Shown here one piece after another: positions 35,656 to 44,493 of a stretch of DNA of 64,000 bases (position 1 is the first letter of the stretch; each line of letters starts with the position of its first letter). The translations under genes were made by a program, and so were the position numbers. The DNA lies in the NCBI RefSeq assembly GCF_000374085.1, contig NZ_KB893500.1, positions 20,006-84,005 on the forward strand, given 5' to 3'. The stretch is from Spirosoma spitsbergense DSM 19989 (GTDB lineage Bacteria; Bacteroidota; Bacteroidia; Cytophagales; Spirosomataceae). The notes beneath the pieces were generated by a model, which was not told where the DNA came from, did no database searches, and worked only from the letters and a program-made list of their open reading frames with translations.

Positions 35656-35884
35656 AAGCTTCCTGAATTTGACTCATTCGGGTTTGTAAGGTAGTGTAAA
35701 TGCCGTTCAGTTCACGCTGTTTAAAGCCTTTTGATTCAGCCAGTTCGATGCTACTATCGGCAAAAATCCAATATTTACATAGCTTTCTACCGCCATCACC
35801 AACGTGCAAATGGAAAGGCTCATTCAACAAGTCGAACATAACAAAGAAGAAGCGTAAACTCCCCTCCGTGAACAGCGTTGGCAT
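35594..35884 (-). CDS. DUF4160 protein
   Basis: 96 residues from ATG 35884: MPTLFTEGSLRFFFVMFDLL, then the DUF4160 core with EPFHLHVGDGGRKLCKYW. The ATG overlaps the kdnA stop by one base (TGATG), so the longer in-frame reading that starts inside kdnA (36103) is not needed. It partners the DUF2442 gene downstream. Its N-terminal part, up to HVGDG, is the standard family core. Confidence 0.82.
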   Translation of the reverse strand: MPTLFTEGSLRFFFVMFDLLNEPFHLHVGDGGRKLCKYWIFADSSIELAESKGFKQRELNGIYTTLQTRMSQIQEAYGDYCTKNKIQINYKTRWSN

Positions 35885-37089
35885 CAGGCTTCGACCAGTA
35901 CTACCTTTCGAACGGCGGCTTCTATATTCGACGCCAGGGCTGCTACTTCCTCCGGGGTCCAGGTAGCCCGGACACCGAACGAAATCAATCGACCAATAAC
36001 AGCCTGCGCATTGGGAATATCGAGATTCTTGTAGTCCTGCGGTGCTCCGAACTTCTCGATAGGCAGGGCCGAAGCCGTCCGCATCTCCTTGATATGGTCC
36101 CACTGATTGATGAAGTGATACATGTTCGTAAACCAGTAGTTGAAACCACCCACACCCGCAGCATTAAGCTCGGTTACTACGCGTCCGGCCGTTTCGGTAT
36201 CGGGTAGCAGCAGGTTCAGGAAGGTACCAGAATCGCCATCCGGGTCGGGTATACGCGCAAACGAAACACCCGGTACCTGACCCAGCGCATCCATCAACTG
36301 CTTTTTATGGCGGTTGTTACTGCCGATAATTTCAGGGACCCGGCGGGTTTGCACCAAACCAACAGCCGCGTGAAGTTCGCTAATACGGTAGTTGAAGCCC
36401 AAAATGGGGTGTTGCTCCATACCCCGGTTACTACCTATATGGTCGTGGCCGTGGTCGGAATAGGAGTCAGCGTGCTTATAAGCCGTTTCGTCGTTCGTCA
36501 CCATGATTCCGCCTTCACCCGCCGTGGCAATCTTGAAAAAATCGAACGAATAAGCACCCGTTTTTCCCCAAAGGCCCGTTGAAATCCCTTTGTAGCTGGC
36601 CCCCATCGCCTGTCCGGCATCTTCAACCAGTACCAGGTTGTGCTCCTTAATGACCGCCATAATAGCGTCCATATCGGCCATTTGTCCACACATATGTACC
36701 AGGCAAACACCTTTGGTACGGGGCGTAATGGCCTTACGAATACCTTCCGCACTGAGGCAGATGGTGTCGTCAATGTCCGCGAAAACGGGCAGAGCACCAA
36801 TCATCAGTACCGCTTCAATGGTAGCGATATACGTGAAAGGGGGTACGATAACTTCATCACCGGCCCCAATACCAGCGGCCGCCATAGCGCACAAAGCAGC
36901 CGTTGAGCCACTCGATACGGCGTGGGCGTATTTCGCCCCAACTAGTTTAGCTACTTCCGCTTCAAATTCACGGGCTTTGTAGACGTTATTGCGTTGTGCT
37001 TCGTGGTTGTACCGAAACAGGATACCGGTTTCCAGCACATCGTTGATTTCACTGCGCTCAGCGGCTCCAAAAAATTCCATTCCTGGCAT
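35884..37089 (-). CDS. kdnA: 8-amino-3,8-dideoxy-alpha-D-manno-octulosonate transaminase
   Basis: PLP aminotransferase of the DegT/DnrJ/EryC1/StrS family; it transfers an amino group to the C8 aldehyde of oxidised Kdo to give Kdo8N. 401 residues. The PLP lysine is probably Lys186 in SFDFFKIATAGEGG; other features are VSSGSTAALCAM, VIVPPFTYIAT and the KdnA-typical YSDHGHDHIGSNRG followed by GFNYRISELHAAVGL. The start MPGMEFFG is the usual one. First gene of the operon kdnA-DUF4160-DUF2442-kdnB-DUF433-DUF5615-kdsA. Confidence 0.9.
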   Translation of the reverse strand: MPGMEFFGAAERSEINDVLETGILFRYNHEAQRNNVYKAREFEAEVAKLVGAKYAHAVSSGSTAALCAMAAAGIGAGDEVIVPPFTYIATIEAVLMIGALPVFADIDDTICLSAEGIRKAITPRTKGVCLVHMCGQMADMDAIMAVIKEHNLVLVEDAGQAMGASYKGISTGLWGKTGAYSFDFFKIATAGEGGIMVTNDETAYKHADSYSDHGHDHIGSNRGMEQHPILGFNYRISELHAAVGLVQTRRVPEIIGSNNRHKKQLMDALGQVPGVSFARIPDPDGDSGTFLNLLLPDTETAGRVVTELNAAGVGGFNYWFTNMYHFINQWDHIKEMRTASALPIEKFGAPQDYKNLDIPNAQAVIGRLISFGVRATWTPEEVAALASNIEAAVRKVVLVEA

Positions 37090-37151
37090 GACGTAATCCG
37101 TTTATAGGGTTGCCTGAGAAACGTGGGTTTCTGTTGGCCATTATTTTTTTA

Positions 37152-37159
37152 CAAAAGTA
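37152..37159 (-). promoter_or_regulatory. -7 element for the kdnA operon
   Basis: TACTTTTG on the minus strand (CAAAAGTA on plus). It would start transcription about 55 nt before the kdnA ATG. No clear TTG at the usual upstream distance. Confidence 0.4.
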
Positions 37160-37367
37160 CAGGATTTAGACGGAGAACGATACGCCCCTCTACGACCGGA
37201 TATACCCGTACTGCAACGAAAGATCTTTGTATCGCGTAAGTCAGATTAATAACGTCACCCGATATGTTGCGGTTCTGCCAGCCACAAACCAGCTTGATGG
37301 CGCGGCCCTTCGCGAAGGAGTGTCGTATAGGTACGGCAATCAGAGAAGTACTTTCTTACTGAAAACT

Positions 37368-38099
37368 ATGGAGCGCAAAGAATTTCTGAAACGGGGTTTT
37401 ACCGGCTTATTGGGCATAGCTGCCATTACTCCGCTGGCAGGAGCATGCCAGACAAAAATTATGGATCCCGGTACTTCCTCAACGGGTTCTACAAATGGCA
37501 GTTCGGCTACCAACTGCTCCGTTACACCCACGGAAACAGAAGGGCCTTTTCCCACAAAAGTACCAACCAATTTTGTTCGGAAAGATATCACCGATGGGCG
37601 TACAGGCGTAACGCTGGCGGTTAATATCACCATCAAGAACGCCAATGCCGGTTGTGCCGCCCTGGCGGGTGCGCTTGTGGATGTCTGGCATTGCGATAAG
37701 GACGGTTACTACTCCGAATACGGCGGGTCAGGGATGCAGAGCGTCAATCTGACTACGGTCGATTTTCTGCGCGGCCGCCAGACTACCGATGCTACCGGGC
37801 TGGTTGGTTTTACATCTGTTTTTCCGGGCTGGTATTCAGGTCGGGCACCACATATTCACGTACACATTTACAACGCAGCCGGCAAATCCCTGCTGGTTAC
37901 CCAGATTGCCTTTCCTTATGACGTAACGAATACAGTGTATACAACGGCTCAGGCCAAAGGCTATACAAAAGGAGCGCAGGATACGACCAACGAAAGGGAT
38001 GGGGTCTTTTCGGATGGCTTCACGATGGAGTTAGGTACCCTATCGGGGAGTGTGGCAACAGGATATACGCTGACGCACACGATTGTCGTGAGTGCATAA
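37368..38099 (+). CDS. Exported intradiol ring-cleavage dioxygenase
   Basis: 243 residues from ATG 37368 (MERKEFLKRGFTGLLGI); a longer TTG-started frame from 37227 is unlikely. The N-terminus resembles a lipoprotein or Tat-like signal ending LAGAC, followed by a Ser/Thr/Gly-rich spacer. The catalytic domain shows TETEGPFP, LVDVWHCDKDGYYSEY and FPGWYSGRAPHIHVHIY, which supply the two Tyr and two His iron ligands of protocatechuate/catechol dioxygenases. The location outside the cytoplasm is unusual for PcaGH, so this is a different branch of the family with an unknown catecholic substrate. Confidence 0.82.
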   Translation: MERKEFLKRGFTGLLGIAAITPLAGACQTKIMDPGTSSTGSTNGSSATNCSVTPTETEGPFPTKVPTNFVRKDITDGRTGVTLAVNITIKNANAGCAALAGALVDVWHCDKDGYYSEYGGSGMQSVNLTTVDFLRGRQTTDATGLVGFTSVFPGWYSGRAPHIHVHIYNAAGKSLLVTQIAFPYDVTNTVYTTAQAKGYTKGAQDTTNERDGVFSDGFTMELGTLSGSVATGYTLTHTIVVSA

Positions 38100-38140
38100 A
38101 AATCCCGGCGGTGGGTTCATTCACCGAATCGGGATTTTTT
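38098..38140 (+). terminator. Intrinsic terminator after the dioxygenase gene
   Basis: AAAAATCCCG...CGGTG and CACCG...CGGGATTTTTT fold into a hairpin with a T-run, starting at the stop codon. Confidence 0.8.
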
Positions 38141-38164
38141 ATGCCTTGCTGTCAGCTTTCAGCG

Positions 38165-38460
38165 TTAGACGAACTGAATGACGCAACCGCCCCCTTTGGC
38201 TAGATGAACCGTTAGAGAGGTAGTGGCCGTTACCGTCTTTTTCCCCATCACATAGACCTCCGGGTTGGTTTGCCAGTCGGCAGTGGGGGCATCTTTATAC
38301 AGGATGGCCTCATATATTTTTCCAGGTTCCAGGAAGTCCAGGTTTATAGGCAGGTCACGGCTGTTTTCGTCGGTAATCGCGCCCAGTTACCAGTTGTGTA
38401 TTCCTTTCCCTTTTCGGGCAATAGACACGTAATCACCCACCCAGTAGCAGAAAAAAAAGT
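38165..38460 (-). pseudogene. Remnant of a GH97-family glycoside hydrolase (C-terminal end)
   Basis: On the minus strand a stop-interrupted frame reads GDYVSIARKGK, then an in-frame TAA (plus 38397-38399), then LGAITDENSRDLPINLDFLE, IYEAILYKDAPTADWQTNPE and SLTVHLAKGGGCVIQFV before the true stop at 38165-38167. This is the C-terminal beta-sandwich of GH97 alpha-glucosidases/galactosidases. The other 500 or more residues are absent: upstream of about 38460 the frame is closed and nothing similar follows. The gene is therefore a decayed fragment. From 38461 to 38835 I see no further gene. Confidence 0.75.
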
Positions 38461-38835
38461 ACGCGTTTTATCATAGGAGGATATCAGGAAAAAAGATTCT
38501 AAATATGATAACTCCTGCTAATCTATCCAACCGGTGCATCGCCCAAAACCGGGCACTGATGCTTATCTTCTTATCGATTGCCAGTGTTACGTTCCCTATA
38601 CGTTTGCTGTAAACAAGCGATAGCAAACGGGATTCTATTCTCCCGAAATACCGTAACACTCTCGTTATTTCAGAAAAAATCCGGGTTCGGCTTATCAAAA
38701 AAAATCAGCTATACCATTGAATTTTAACAACTTACTGAGGAAATATTTCTGGCACAGCCCTTGCTGTTAGTTGGTCATCTTTCCGCAGCACTGCTGGTTC
38801 AGCGTTGCCTGACTCTGTCCATTGATAGGCCGACA

Positions 38836-41253
38836 ATGAACAAACTGCTACTTCTCGGACTCATTTTCTGGCTGATGCTGAATCCTGTATTTGGACAGGT
38901 GAAGGTGCACGGGCAAGTTGTATCGGAACGAAGTGGTCAGGGTATTCCATTTGCCACCGTTGGTGTTGAGCAGACCACCAATGGCACGATGGCCGACAGT
39001 AGCGGGCGATTTAGCCTGACCGTCCCGGCTAAAAATGATACACTGCTGGTACGGTCATTAGGCTACGAAACACGCCGGATTGCTACCACCGAAGCCAGCC
39101 GGATCACCCTGAAAGAAAGCCACCTGACACTAAATGAGGTTCGGATAAAGGCGGTTAACCCTGCCCACCGGATTATTGAACAGGCTACGCAAAACCTCCC
39201 CCGCAACAATCCCGAAGCACTGGCTTCCTTTCAGTACGAAGGGTACCACGTATCCACCATCAGCCACACGAAAGCGGCTAAACCAGTCCATGATACGCCC
39301 GTTACAAAACCGCTGTATGTGAATGAGTCTTACTCCATACGGCAGTTTCTGGCCCCTACGCTCAACCACGAAGAAATAATCGGTTCGCGCACGTCGGGTA
39401 CGCAGGCTACGTTGTTCGCTAGTTTTCGCCCTATGTTTCAACCGTTTGGATTTCATAAGGAAACGATACTGATTCGATTGCCCCGCATGACCGAACCCAT
39501 TTCATTTTTGAATCCTCTCTCCCGCAACAGCGCGGCTGTCTACGATTTTTATCTGGCCGATACGCTGGTACATACTCCCGGCGACAGCACTTTTGTTATT
39601 GAATACGAACCAAAAAAGGGACGGGGAATTTCGGGGCTGAAAGGGGTCCTGCATATCCGGTCGGGCAGTTTTGCACCGACGTATGTTACTGCCGAACCAG
39701 CCGACCCAAAAACCGTACTTCGGTTCCGATTCGAGCAGACCTACAAGCAAATAAAAAAACACTGGTTCCCGGTAGAGATTCGGTCTAACTGGATAATAAG
39801 TCCGTCATCCGTTCTGAAAATGGGGGCTGTGGAGGTAGAAACCCGCAGTTTACTGACAAATATTCAGATAGATCTGCCCCTTCGTGCCGAAAATTTCAGC
39901 GAAATAGCCCTGTTGCTGGCCGATAATAGTACACGCCGGTCGGAGGAATTTTGGCAAACGCACCGGCTCGATTCACTCACCATTGCCGAAAAAGACCTGT
40001 TTGCCAGGCAAGCTGCCTTGCGGGGCTGGGCACGGTTTAAAACAAAGATGCTCCCCACCCTGGCCGAATGGGGTACGGCGGGTGTTGTGCCGTTAGGTAA
40101 GTACCTGAACATGTCGAGCCAGACGTTTTTTGATGGCAACCGGTACGAAGGATTACGACTCACGCTCAACCCGATTACCAGCCCGGCTTTTTCCAAAACG
40201 CTGCGGCTGGATGCCAAACTATCCTACGGTTTTCGCGACCAGGCCGTTAAATACGAAGGCCGCGCCCGGCTACTGTTGAATCCGGCCCGGCGCATGTATC
40301 TCACGGCGGCTTATCGGTTTGATGTCTCGGAGCCGGGAAATGTTCAGTTTTTCATCTGGGATTACCCGCAGATTCCATATGAACTGCTTCGCACGTTTCT
40401 ATTCACGCGAGCCGACAGCCTGCAACAGTGGCGGGTAGAGTGGTCATTTCGGGCCGTTAAGCACACGACGGTAACGTTTTCGGTCGCGGACGAAACCCGT
40501 ACGCCTACCTATACGTACCTGTTTCGCCCCCCCGAATACGAACATATGCCCATGACCAGCTTCAGCACGACCGAACTGAGCGCGGGGTTTCGGTACGCCT
40601 ACAATGAGCAGTTTGCTCAGGTGGGGCAGGGCACTATTCTGGCACAGGCTCCTTCGCCGGTGTGGTCGGTGCAGGTTGTTCAGGGCGTGATGAACCGTTT
40701 GCTGGGTGGGCACTACAATTACACGAAACTCAACACCCGTTACGAGCAACTGATTCGGCACCGACGGCTGGGCGAAACGTACCTGAACCTGACCGCGGGT
40801 ATCCTGTGGGGTCAACTGCCCTATCCGTACCTGTACAACGCCCGCGGAGCGAAGAACGACTTTAGCCCAATCTGGGTAGCGAATCATTTCCAGACGATGG
40901 ACTTGTACGAATTTACCTCCGACCGGTACGCAACGCTGTTCGTGACGCACAACTTCAAAACGTTGCTCGGCAAACCCACCGTGAGATGGTTTCGACCCGA
41001 ACCGTCTGTCGTACAGGGCATTGCCTATGGAAGCCTGCGGTCGCCGGACTACCACGAAGGGATTCCAATAAAGACGCTGGAACGGGGGTTTTTCGAGAGC
41101 GGCCTGCTGGTGGATAACCTCTATCGGCAGAGGATAGCTAACGTGGCCTACGTGGGTGTTGGCATGGGGGTTTTTTACCGATGGGGTCCCAATGCGCTAC
41201 CAATACCACAAGACAATCTAGCTTACCGACTGGTATGGAACATTGGCTTTTAA
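38836..41253 (+). CDS. Outer-membrane-associated CarboxypepD_reg-like/DUF5686 protein
   Basis: 805 residues from ATG 38836 (MNKLLLLGLIFWLML), giving a signal peptide ending VFGQ; the TTG at 38761 is not needed. The first domain (about 20-110) is a carboxypeptidase regulatory-like beta-sandwich (VHGQVVSERSGQGIPFATVG). The rest is a long beta-rich region ending in strands with a C-terminal aromatic residue (YRLVWNIGF), as in the DUF5686 family of predicted outer-membrane barrels. No TonB plug is visible. The function is unknown. It is followed within 50 bp by a small barrel-like protein. Confidence 0.75.
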   Translation: MNKLLLLGLIFWLMLNPVFGQVKVHGQVVSERSGQGIPFATVGVEQTTNGTMADSSGRFSLTVPAKNDTLLVRSLGYETRRIATTEASRITLKESHLTLNEVRIKAVNPAHRIIEQATQNLPRNNPEALASFQYEGYHVSTISHTKAAKPVHDTPVTKPLYVNESYSIRQFLAPTLNHEEIIGSRTSGTQATLFASFRPMFQPFGFHKETILIRLPRMTEPISFLNPLSRNSAAVYDFYLADTLVHTPGDSTFVIEYEPKKGRGISGLKGVLHIRSGSFAPTYVTAEPADPKTVLRFRFEQTYKQIKKHWFPVEIRSNWIISPSSVLKMGAVEVETRSLLTNIQIDLPLRAENFSEIALLLADNSTRRSEEFWQTHRLDSLTIAEKDLFARQAALRGWARFKTKMLPTLAEWGTAGVVPLGKYLNMSSQTFFDGNRYEGLRLTLNPITSPAFSKTLRLDAKLSYGFRDQAVKYEGRARLLLNPARRMYLTAAYRFDVSEPGNVQFFIWDYPQIPYELLRTFLFTRADSLQQWRVEWSFRAVKHTTVTFSVADETRTPTYTYLFRPPEYEHMPMTSFSTTELSAGFRYAYNEQFAQVGQGTILAQAPSPVWSVQVVQGVMNRLLGGHYNYTKLNTRYEQLIRHRRLGETYLNLTAGILWGQLPYPYLYNARGAKNDFSPIWVANHFQTMDLYEFTSDRYATLFVTHNFKTLLGKPTVRWFRPEPSVVQGIAYGSLRSPDYHEGIPIKTLERGFFESGLLVDNLYRQRIANVAYVGVGMGVFYRWGPNALPIPQDNLAYRLVWNIGF

Positions 41254-41296
41254 TCCAGTTAGCCGTTTCGTACATAAAACTAAGCCACCTTATCCA

Positions 41297-41971
41297 ATGA
41301 ATTTTTCACGAATACTAGGTTTGTCGGTCCTCCTATCCAGTATCGGTTTGGCGGGATACGCCCAACGCTCTCCCTATGCAGAAGCGGGTGTGGGGTTCGG
41401 AGCAAGTACCATTTCGCCCGTGGTCGCTCTCCATAAAGATTGGTCGCTCGACAAAAAAAGCCGGTTTTTGATCGGATCAGGCGTACGGTTTACCGGCTTC
41501 TACGCCAACAATGTCACGCTCACGTCGGCACCGCCCAACCTCGCCCGCGACCCGGCTTCGGTCGATACGCTTTTTGCCCCCGCTCCCAACATAAACGCCC
41601 TAAACTTACTGATAACGCTGGCAGTCAATGTCAGTCCAAAAATTCAGCTTGGCTTTAGCATTGACGCGCTGGGTTTTTCGTTTGGCCCAACCGGGAAGCC
41701 GGACTTTGTCGCATCGGGCAACCGGTCGACGGTTAGTGCATCGCCCACCCGGTTCAATGTCCTGCTCATCGACAATAACGACATCGGCTCGCTGGGGTCG
41801 TATATTTTCAGTCGCTATAGGTTCTCCAACAAGGTAGGCATAAAGCTGGCTTATCAGCACTTATTCAATGAGTTGACCACTACCACCACCGTCCAGACGA
41901 TACCGGAAGCCAATGACCGGTTTCGGGTAAAATCGAATCTGGCATATCTAGGGATACAGTATCATTTCTAA
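41297..41971 (+). CDS. Predicted small outer-membrane beta-barrel protein
   Basis: 224 residues from ATG 41297 (MNFSRILGLSVLLSSIGLAG), signal peptide cleaved near YAQ. The mature part has alternating polar/apolar strands and ends LAYLGIQYHF with a C-terminal Phe, as in outer-membrane barrels. No family recognised. It overlaps the 3' neighbourhood of the DUF5686-like gene with a 43-bp gap and may be co-transcribed. Confidence 0.6.
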   Translation: MNFSRILGLSVLLSSIGLAGYAQRSPYAEAGVGFGASTISPVVALHKDWSLDKKSRFLIGSGVRFTGFYANNVTLTSAPPNLARDPASVDTLFAPAPNINALNLLITLAVNVSPKIQLGFSIDALGFSFGPTGKPDFVASGNRSTVSASPTRFNVLLIDNNDIGSLGSYIFSRYRFSNKVGIKLAYQHLFNELTTTTTVQTIPEANDRFRVKSNLAYLGIQYHF

Positions 41972-42064
41972 AATCCTGCGGGTGAAAAGGCAGGCGTTTG
42001 GGGGCGGCACAAATACGCTGGTCAGTCGTTAAACGTTTCGGGTGTTTAGGCATCTAACTTTTGA

Positions 42065-42079
42065 AACGTCTGAGACGTT
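42065..42079. repeat. Palindrome AACGTCT-G-AGACGTT
   Basis: Perfect 7-1-7 palindrome, 17 nt before the ATG of the DUF6600 gene; possible operator or member of the start-proximal repeats. Confidence 0.5.
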
Positions 42080-42096
42080 GTCTAATAACACAGACA

Positions 42097-43491
42097 ATGA
42101 CTACCATCCTGAATAAACTAACTACAACCAGCCTGATCGCCCTATTTGCTTTCTGTCTGTTTTTCGCGCAGCCACTATCGGCCCAACCGGGCTATAGTGT
42201 GCCCGTTGATGCTTTCTATAATGAACTGTCACCCTATGGGCAGTGGACCCAGTACCCGGGTTATGGCAATGCCTGGATTCCCAATGCCGGGCCTGACTTT
42301 CAACCCTATGCAACGGGTGGTCACTGGGTACTAACGGAGTACGGCAATACGTGGGTATCGGATTACGACTGGGGCTGGGCACCGTTTCACTACGGCCGCT
42401 GGCTCTATGACCCTGCCTACGGCGGATGGCTCTGGCTACCCGATACGGAATGGGCACCAGCCTGGGTATCGTGGCGGTCGGGTGGCGGGTATTATGGCTG
42501 GGCACCGCTTGGCCCCGGCGTGAACATCAACATCAATATTCCGGCCCCTTACTGGACTTTCGTACCGCAGGTGTACATCACCAGCCCTAATCTGTACGGC
42601 TACTACGTGCCCCGTAATCGGGCGAACTATATCTACCAGAATACCAGCTATATCAACAACGTGTACCGGTACAATAACCGGTCGTTCAACTACGGCCCGC
42701 CCCGTGGCGACATTGAGCGTGTTACGCGCCGGAATGTTCAGGTTTACCGGATTGAGTCCATAAACCGTCCGGGGCATTCGGTGGTGGGGAACGGGTCCGT
42801 TGGGTTCTATCGTCCGGATAGTCGTAGCGCAACGAGTCGTGGAGCGAGTGCTTACGGGCAGGGCAATACGAACCGGAATAACCAGTACAACAATGGCGGC
42901 CGGACCGATTATAACCAAAATAACGGTTCGAACCGGGGAAATCGTGGCGACTATACTAACGGCTCAAACCGGGGATACGATGACAACCACGATGCTGCAC
43001 CGAGAGGCAGTTATAATGGCAACACGGCTCCCGACCGAACTTACAACGGCGGTACCACACCGAGCCGGACGTATGACGGAGCCAATCGGGATTACAACGC
43101 TGTCCCTGGCCGGACGTATGACGGGAATACAACTAACCGGGGTAGTTACAACGGCAATGCACCAGCCGACCAGCGTGGCAACTCCGGAATGACTCCCACA
43201 CCGGACAACACACCGGCTGATCGTTTCGGACGCAGTCGCGGGACTTATTCGCCAGGTGCCGGTCCGTCCGCTCCAACACCATCGCCACAAACGGACCGAA
43301 CGTTCGACCGGTCTGAGCGGCAGGGTACTGTAAACGCGCCATCGTCACCGGGTGGGCGAAATGGTGGCGACCAGCCACAGCGAACACCGGACGTCCGGAG
43401 CGCACCCAATTCTCAGCCATCTCAGAATCAGCCCCAGCGGGGAGAAGGCGGATACAATGGGGGCGGAAGCCGTCAGCGGGGTCCCCGGTAA
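42097..43491 (+). CDS. Exported DUF6600 protein with a long disordered Gly/Asn/Arg/Thr-rich tail
   Basis: 464 residues from ATG 42097; signal peptide to PLSAQ. The N-terminal part (about 30-185) has tryptophan/tyrosine-rich repeats of the DUF6600 type: GQWTQYPGYGNAWIP, YDWGWAPFHYGRWLYD, GGWLWLPDTEWAPAWVSWR. After about residue 235 it is low-complexity: repeated YNG, RTYDG and GNT units rich in Asn, Gly, Arg, Thr and Tyr, then Pro/Ser/Gln. It is probably an envelope or secreted protein with a flexible tail; the activity is unknown. A terminator follows. Confidence 0.75.
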   Translation: MTTILNKLTTTSLIALFAFCLFFAQPLSAQPGYSVPVDAFYNELSPYGQWTQYPGYGNAWIPNAGPDFQPYATGGHWVLTEYGNTWVSDYDWGWAPFHYGRWLYDPAYGGWLWLPDTEWAPAWVSWRSGGGYYGWAPLGPGVNININIPAPYWTFVPQVYITSPNLYGYYVPRNRANYIYQNTSYINNVYRYNNRSFNYGPPRGDIERVTRRNVQVYRIESINRPGHSVVGNGSVGFYRPDSRSATSRGASAYGQGNTNRNNQYNNGGRTDYNQNNGSNRGNRGDYTNGSNRGYDDNHDAAPRGSYNGNTAPDRTYNGGTTPSRTYDGANRDYNAVPGRTYDGNTTNRGSYNGNAPADQRGNSGMTPTPDNTPADRFGRSRGTYSPGAGPSAPTPSPQTDRTFDRSERQGTVNAPSSPGGRNGGDQPQRTPDVRSAPNSQPSQNQPQRGEGGYNGGGSRQRGPR

Positions 43492-43514
43492 ACTATCGAT
43501 TTTGTGATTAATAT

Positions 43515-43551
43515 GGCCCTTTCTCAAGCAAGAGAAAGGGCCTTTTGTTTT
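43515..43551 (+). terminator. Intrinsic terminator after the DUF6600 gene
   Basis: GGCCCTTTCTC / GAGAAAGGGCC with a 6-nt loop, then TTTTGTTTT. Confidence 0.9.
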
Positions 43552-43593
43552 GGATGTGACACGGGCAATACCCGGTAACTGCCGCCGAAGCCG

Positions 43594-43601
43594 TACTTTT
43601 G
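43594..43601 (+). promoter_or_regulatory. -7 element directly before truA
   Basis: TACTTTTG ends 6 nt before the truA ATG (43608); a transcript from it would be nearly leaderless. Confidence 0.4.
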
Positions 43602-43607
43602 CGGGCT

Positions 43608-44384
43608 ATGCGGTACTTTATCGAACTATCCTATCGGGGAACGGCCTATCACGGCTGGCAGACGCAGGCCAACGGGGTTAGTGTGCAAACGACAATCGAA
43701 GCCGCCCTGACCCAGCGATTCGGAAAACCTATTTACGTGATGGGTAGTGGTCGCACGGATGCGGGTGTTCATGCCAGGCAGCAGTTTGCGCATTTCGAGG
43801 TCGATGAGCCAATAACGCTTACCGAATCGTTCCTTTATTCACTCAATTGCATCCTGCCCGACGACATTGCCATCCACGCCATTTTTCCGGTTGACTCCAG
43901 CGACCACGCCCGATTTTCGGCTACGGCCCGCTATTATCAGTACCTGATTACCCGCCAGAAAGACGCATTTCAGAACGGCCTGACTTATCATTTCAGGCCA
44001 TCGCTCAAGCTATCATTGATGAACGAAGCCTGTGCTGTATTGCGTCAACATACCAATTTCCAGAGCTTCAGCAAGGCCCGTGCTAACGTAACGCATTTTA
44101 ACTGTCGGATCGATTTTGCCTACTGGGAACGCATAAACGACGATTCGCTGACGTTCCATATTCGGGCAAACCGGTTTTTGTGGGGCATGGTCCGTACCAT
44201 TGTTGGTACTATGATCGAGATTGGTCAGGAGCGCATGAGCCTGGAGCGGTTTGAACAGATTATACTGGCCCGCGACCGGAACCGGGCAGGGCGGGCAGCG
44301 CCAGCCAATGGATTGTATCTGGTTGAAGTCACGTATCCGGCCAGTGTCTTTCAGCACCGGATAAACAAGGAAAAACAGGGATAA
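43608..44384 (+). CDS. truA: tRNA pseudouridine(38-40) synthase
   Basis: Isomerises U38-U40 in the tRNA anticodon arm. 258 residues from ATG 43608; the in-frame TTG at 43599 overlaps the -7 element. Catalytic Asp51 lies in GSGRTDAGVHA; other family features are the start RYFIELSYRGTAYHGWQ and the C-terminal FLWGMVRTIVGTMIEIG. It lies upstream of ftsX on the same strand. Confidence 0.95.
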   Translation: MRYFIELSYRGTAYHGWQTQANGVSVQTTIEAALTQRFGKPIYVMGSGRTDAGVHARQQFAHFEVDEPITLTESFLYSLNCILPDDIAIHAIFPVDSSDHARFSATARYYQYLITRQKDAFQNGLTYHFRPSLKLSLMNEACAVLRQHTNFQSFSKARANVTHFNCRIDFAYWERINDDSLTFHIRANRFLWGMVRTIVGTMIEIGQERMSLERFEQIILARDRNRAGRAAPANGLYLVEVTYPASVFQHRINKEKQG

Positions 44385-44462
44385 CCCTTTTTGCCGATAG
44401 TATGGCTTTTTCGGTTTACCCTTAAATTTTCTTAAATTCGACCGCTTAGCGGGTTATTCCGT

Positions 44463-44470
44463 TATTTTTG
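44463..44470 (+). promoter_or_regulatory. -7 element of the ftsX promoter
   Basis: TATTTTTG, a perfect TAnnTTTG, 23 nt before ATG 44494; a weak upstream TTCG lies 22 nt before it. Confidence 0.45.
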
Positions 44471-44493
44471 TTTCCATTAACACGAACCCCTGA

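Noticed and set aside
35885..36103. Longer N-terminal extension of the DUF4160 protein reading out of kdnA.
   Set aside because: The family N-terminus begins at the ATG at 35884, and the extension is only the third frame of kdnA.
42803..43192. Alternative frames inside the DUF6600 gene with long Thr/Ile/Arg-rich readings.
   Set aside because: They are products of the low-complexity DNA in the real frame.
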